Positions 61,701-64,000 of a DNA stretch of 64,000 nucleotides are shown piece after piece (positions within the stretch are counted from its first letter, which is position 1; each line of letters starts with the position of its first letter). Source of the DNA: Sitta carolinensis (Eukaryota; Chordata; Aves; Passeriformes; Sittidae); contig JAVUNC010000004.1 in NCBI GenBank assembly GCA_032173965.1, positions 60,613,501 through 60,677,500 of the forward strand, given 5' to 3'. Made by a program: the position numbers and the translations under genes. The notes under the pieces are model-generated. The model saw only the letters and a list, made by a program, of their open reading frames with translations, ran no database searches and was not told the DNA's origin.

Positions 61701-63868
61701 AGACATTCTATAAAGAGAATTGTCTCGTATACAGAGAACTATATATAAAGAATATACATGGAAAGAACTATCTTAAAAAAACCCAAACCAGTCGGCAGCT
61801 TAAAATAAATTTCTTGGTAAGAGACTTCAGGAAATGTAACTTTACTTGTTATATAAAGGTGACTTCCAGAAACATTCTATTCTCTTAGAATTCTGTTTTT
61901 AGAACTCAAACAATTATGCATCTTACCTTGATATTCACTTGGACCTAGAGAGGCTGTACGTACGTATACATAAGATTTAAGTTTTTCTTGATGTAAAGCT
62001 TGAGTATCGATCTGCAGTAACTTATTTAAGGACAGGACTTCATATGTAACGAACACAAAACCTCTTTAAAGAAAAGAAAACTGCATATGAATATCAACTA
62101 AAACAGTATAACAAAAAAAAATAGCAATCACATTGATATAAATCAACCATATTTTACAAAATACATCAGTCACAGATTATTTTAATTTAGCAATGTAGAG
62201 AAAAAGCTATAAAATATTTGAAATAAGTTATAACTATCAGAAATTGTGCTTCAAGACTATATTCTACCATGTCTAATGTCCCCTAATACTATCACATTTT
62301 TTGAAAGATACATATTTTAAAATTTTAACTCTATCCATAAGTTACATATAAGTGTCTCAGTTACTACTTACCCTAGTATAAGCGATCCAGTTACCTTTGC
62401 AATTTTTCCTTGAAAAAATTAAAACCAAGTGTCAAACAAAGTTCTGTGCATCACCTCAATATAAACAGTTATCATTTGATTATTAGACAGTAAGTATACC
62501 AACCATTAAGAAAAAGCTTTAAAAAATTTTTATATTGCTCTCTAGTTTTCAAGAAATTATAAACCAAAATTTACAACTGGAGAAAACTTGACTGGGATTA
62601 CTTGACTGATTACTTGATTCAGATTTCATGATCTCCTAAGGAAGATGATAAAACATGTATCCTGCCAGTGCTATTTACTTTGAATATTGCTACTTCTCAA
62701 TTGCACGCATTGCTCAGCTACCAGAATCAACAGTAAACTTTCTCTGCCTGTAACACTAGCAGTGATTTGGAACTCTAAGTAATTTTAAGGAGTTAACTTT
62801 TTCTTACATGTTCAGCTATTTCTTCAATGTATATTATTACATACAGGACTATGTATGTTCTTCGAGAACTCCTGCAGAGTCTCCATAAGATAATACATTT
62901 TAAAAAAGAATTCCATTGAATCTGATTTGTAAAGCAAACATATAATAAATACAGACTATCTTTACCAATTTGCCTTTTAAACCTAATGATTCTTTCCAGA
63001 TTTCAGCCACTTTGTATGTACAAAGTTGATCAGATTATCTGGTTGTAAGGATCTCTATACAGAGAAATCTTATCACTACCAGTAGCAGCAAATCCAATGG
63101 AACACATCTCACCTATCATGAAAAATTTCTTTTCCTCAGCATGAATTGGGAGATTTGCCCCACAACCACTGCTACCAGCTTCCATCTTTGTGAGGCCATA
63201 AGAATTTTGCATGCAGATAAGAGGCAGCAGCTACATGTTGAAGAAACAACTGACAGAGAAGTTTGAAAATGAAAAAAAATGCAATGCTTCCCGTAGAGCA
63301 AAAATTGAAATATCCTATCTTTAATGCTCAGAAATAAATTTCAGAATTGTAAGAATTGTCATTATATGCTGAAAGCACCAAAGAACACAGAGACTAAGCA
63401 AAGGATAAAGTAAATAAGGAAAAAGAAATAATAGAAACAAGCTTTATTCACTGTTTATGGATGTAACTATTTCCTGGCTCTAGTGATTACAAAAAAATTA
63501 TCAGATACAAGTGTAATTGAGGACAGTTGAAGGAGATCACATTTAGTTAGGGAAAGACCCTCATCTAGTGTTCGTATCTGTACCTACATAATCTGCTGGT
63601 GTCATATTGCATGTCACTATACAAAGCAAGGTCAGAAGCAGAGAGCAGAGACAAACAGAATCTTTTGATCACTAAGTATTCAAGGGCTTAAAACTTAAGT
63701 ATCATTTAATTATGCATGGTGTCATGTCATTCCTTTTTATTAACACTTCAGATCAATACGTAATGGACTGTACTTACTGATATCATTCCAGGGTAGGTGT
63801 TTTTTTGTGGATGGACCAGAGGTTCCTATTTTTCTGTAGCAAAATACACAGTAAGCAGCCACTGACAT
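43601..63868 (-). CDS. SERAC1: SERAC1, complete coding sequence, 16 exons
   Basis: SERAC1 carries a serine-active-site lipase domain and works at mitochondria-associated ER membranes in phosphatidylglycerol remodelling and cholesterol traffic; its loss in humans causes MEGDEL syndrome. Seen: 16 exons with GT/AG ends and consistent phases, summing to 1965 nt or 654 residues, the length I know for human SERAC1. The N-terminus holds one hydrophobic segment (about residues 36-54, [17 protein letters not shown]). A helical middle region follows. The C-terminal alpha/beta hydrolase part shows HGLLG (His400-Gly401), SHSMGG with candidate nucleophile Ser500, and NHLNI with candidate catalytic His625. 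No frame breaks were found. The promoter and upstream UTR exon(s) lie beyond 64000 or in the last 130 bases. Confidence 0.97.
45579..45722 (-). CDS. SERAC1: SERAC1 coding exon 15 (lipase domain)
   Basis: Acceptor TTTCTCAG, donor GTAAGT. Encodes [20 protein letters not shown], then [20 protein letters not shown] and VVPVESA. Confidence 0.96.
46079..46261 (-). CDS. SERAC1: SERAC1 coding exon 14 (lipase domain)
   Basis: Acceptor TTGCCAG, donor GTAGGT. Encodes [20 protein letters not shown], then [20 protein letters not shown] and [20 protein letters not shown]. The VPHHGS loop is conserved in the family. Confidence 0.96.
46802..46899 (-). CDS. SERAC1: SERAC1 coding exon 13 with nucleophile motif
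   Basis: Acceptor TTTGCAG, donor GTAAGC. Encodes [20 protein letters not shown], then [12 protein letters not shown](G). S-H-S-M-G-G is the nucleophile elbow that fits the lipase GxSxG pattern with Ser at the first position; the candidate nucleophile is Ser500 of the predicted protein. Confidence 0.96.
48096..48345 (-). mobile_element. CR1 LINE 3' fragment
   Basis: The plus strand reads as reverse-complement CR1 3' end: AGAATCATAG, then GTCCAACTGTTAGC, CCAAGTCCACCAC, ATTACCTCCAGGGA and CCTAATATCCAATCTTAACC. It is 5'-truncated, non-coding and diverged. It lies in the SERAC1 intron at 46900-49928, in the same sense as SERAC1. Confidence 0.9.
48975..49540 (+). mobile_element. CR1 LINE 3' fragment
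   Basis: Sense CR1: AGTGTGGCCAGCAGGACTAG, CAGAGAAAGGCAACGGAGCC, GGCCCAGGGAGGACCTTATC, AACAGGGACAGGACAAGAG-type text, ending in AAATGATTCTATGA, the CR1 terminal motif. It has internal deletions and frame breaks. A run of 17 G occupies 49240-49256. It is antisense to SERAC1 and shares its intron with the oppositely oriented fragment at 48096-48345. Confidence 0.93.
49929..50029 (-). CDS. SERAC1: SERAC1 coding exon 12 (lipase domain)
   Basis: Acceptor TAATTTAG, donor GTAACA. Encodes [20 protein letters not shown], then [13 protein letters not shown](R). Confidence 0.96.
50808..50949 (-). CDS. SERAC1: SERAC1 coding exon 11 (start of lipase domain)
   Basis: Acceptor TTCATCAG, donor GTAAAA. Encodes [20 protein letters not shown], then [20 protein letters not shown] and YSQCWPK. 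The [10 protein letters not shown] strand-and-loop is the oxyanion-hole region of the alpha/beta hydrolase fold. Confidence 0.96.
51730..51880 (-). CDS. SERAC1: SERAC1 coding exon 10
   Basis: Acceptor CAATGTAG, donor GTAAAG. Encodes [20 protein letters not shown], then [20 protein letters not shown] and YVLHPQYRS. Confidence 0.96.
54062..54224 (-). CDS. SERAC1: SERAC1 coding exon 9
   Basis: Acceptor TGTGCCAG, donor GTAAAA. Encodes [20 protein letters not shown], then [20 protein letters not shown] and [17 protein letters not shown]-like helical character; the acceptor region is built from a local repeat. Confidence 0.96.
54233..54298. repeat. Three-copy local repeat next to a SERAC1 splice acceptor
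   Basis: GTAAATACAGT recurs at 54233, 54260 and 54281; the first and last copies are identical over 18 bp (GTAAATACAGTGACAATA). In SERAC1 orientation the array fills the last 75 nt or so before the exon that starts at 54224. Confidence 0.85.
55543..55656 (-). CDS. SERAC1: SERAC1 coding exon 8
   Basis: Acceptor CATTTCAG, donor GTAATT; 38 codons. Encodes [20 protein letters not shown], then [18 protein letters not shown]. The [13 protein letters not shown] block is strongly conserved in SERAC1. Confidence 0.96.
56997..57125 (-). CDS. SERAC1: SERAC1 coding exon 7
   Basis: Acceptor TTCTCACAG, donor GTGAGT; 43 codons, phase 0 to phase 0. Encodes [20 protein letters not shown], then [20 protein letters not shown] and AQR. 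Confidence 0.95.
57467..58040 (-). mobile_element. CR1 LINE fragment
   Basis: The plus strand carries reverse-complement CR1 text: GAGCATTGTCCAAAAGCTGC, GGGGAGCCTGTTTCAGTGC, TGGGTGAAAAACTTCCTGAT, CCTCCTTTGGACACTCTCTA and GTGCCCAAAACTGCACAC. It belongs to a different CR1 subfamily from the pair near 48-49 kb. Small open frames here are remnants, not genes. It lies in the SERAC1 intron at 57126-59151. Confidence 0.9.
59152..59273 (-). CDS. SERAC1: SERAC1 coding exon 6
   Basis: Acceptor TACAACAG, donor GTAAGT. Encodes [20 protein letters not shown], then [20 protein letters not shown], including the conserved D-L-R-F-F-L and proline run. Confidence 0.95.
60474..60605 (-). CDS. SERAC1: SERAC1 coding exon 5
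   Basis: Encodes [20 protein letters not shown], then [20 protein letters not shown] and SHWH. I placed the acceptor at GGTCAAAG|AACAG because the phase of the previous exon requires two leading bases; the AG five bases further on would break the frame. Confidence 0.93.
61517..61606 (-). CDS. SERAC1: SERAC1 coding exon 4
   Basis: Acceptor CTTGCAG, donor GTAGGT. Encodes [20 protein letters not shown], then [10 protein letters not shown]. Basic, helical region. Confidence 0.94.
61927..62063 (-). CDS. SERAC1: SERAC1 coding exon 3
   Basis: Acceptor TTCTTTAAAG, donor GTAAGA. Encodes [20 protein letters not shown], then [20 protein letters not shown] and PSEYQ. It completes the N-terminal membrane segment. 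Confidence 0.94.
62372..62408 (-). CDS. SERAC1: SERAC1 coding exon 2 (37 nt microexon)
   Basis: Acceptor TTTTTTCAAG, donor GTAAGT. Encodes (R)[11 protein letters not shown](G), the start of the hydrophobic segment. It is accepted because both phases fit and it reproduces the SERAC1 sequence. Confidence 0.92.
63778..63868 (-). CDS. SERAC1: SERAC1 exon 1 of coding sequence (start codon)
   Basis: ATG at 63868-63866. Encodes [20 protein letters not shown], then [10 protein letters not shown] and the first base of Arg, ending at A|GTAAGT. The start was chosen because it matches the SERAC1 N-terminus; an out-of-frame ATG sits 7 nt upstream at 63875. A pyrimidine-rich stretch just upstream on this strand (14 T, then CCCTC, with an AG at ATGAAG) suggests that the exon may begin only a base or two before the ATG. 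Confidence 0.93.
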
Positions 63869-64000
63869 TCTTCATATTGAGGGAAAAAAAAAAAAAAGAT
63901 TGATTTGAGAATTACAGCGGAAATCCCATAGCATTTTTTTCCCATCTTTTTACAGCAAAGGTCATGATGGCAAAGGTCACAATAAAATACGCTTGTGCCA
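63869..64000 (-). other. SERAC1 5' flank: UTR or intron
   Basis: In SERAC1 orientation this contains a run of 14 T and CCCTC just before the start codon, more like the end of an intron than a promoter. No CpG-rich promoter is visible. Confidence 0.5.

Larger units (their letters stand above)
43732..63777. other. SERAC1 introns
   Basis: Fifteen introns of about 0.3 to 3.0 kb: 43732-45578, 45723-46078, 46262-46801, 46900-49928, 50030-50807, 50950-51729, 51881-54061, 54225-55542, 55657-56996, 57126-59151, 59274-60473, 60606-61516, 61607-61926, 62064-62371 and 62409-63777. Apart from the three CR1 fragments, the local repeat at 54233-54298 and a short AT/AC microsatellite near 58600-58620, I recognised nothing in them. 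Confidence 0.65.

Noticed and set aside
1..64000. A novel defence, mobile or biosynthetic system
   Set aside because: All coding signal is explained by two conserved animal genes; the rest is introns, spacer and ordinary avian repeats.

Overview
The window is vertebrate nuclear DNA, almost certainly avian and probably from a passerine. The evidence is small exons with GT/AG junctions, CR1 LINE remnants, a solo ERVL-type LTR with the usual avian layout, and a tRNA-Ile-derived SINE with a CR1-like tail that resembles TguSINE1 of songbirds. Nothing bacterial, phage, plasmid or CRISPR-like is present.

It holds two protein-coding genes lying tail to tail. On the + strand, positions 2195-38314 carry 23 coding exons of SYNJ2 (synaptojanin-2, a dual SAC/5-phosphatase phosphoinositide phosphatase). 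They run from the middle of the SAC domain to the stop codon; the promoter and the N-terminal exons lie upstream of the window. On the - strand, positions 63868-43601 carry the complete 16-exon coding sequence of SERAC1. It sums to 1965 nt, or 654 residues, the length I know for the human protein. The SYNJ2-SERAC1 neighbourhood also exists in human (6q25), so this is conserved synteny. The two proteins are not known to act together: SYNJ2 dephosphorylates phosphoinositides in membrane traffic, and SERAC1 is a lipase-like phosphatidylglycerol-remodelling protein at ER-mitochondria contacts.

Layout: 1-2194 is a SYNJ2 intron. 2195-11205 has the SAC exons. 11206-13051 is an intron with the solo LTR. 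13052-26010 has the inositol-polyphosphate 5-phosphatase exons. 26006-29109 has the RRM-like region, with the tRNA-derived SINE in the intron at 27580-28940. 29509-38314 has the acidic and proline-rich tail. 38315-43600 holds the two 3' UTRs and spacer. 43601-63868 is SERAC1, with three CR1 fragments in its introns.

The main anomaly is the first SYNJ2 exon in the window: it is one base short relative to both its homology and the splice phase of the next exon. All later exons are phase-compatible and their catalytic motifs are intact, so an assembly or base-call error is more likely than a dead gene. I found no convincing undescribed system. The remaining findings concern splicing signals, poly(A) signals and repeats.
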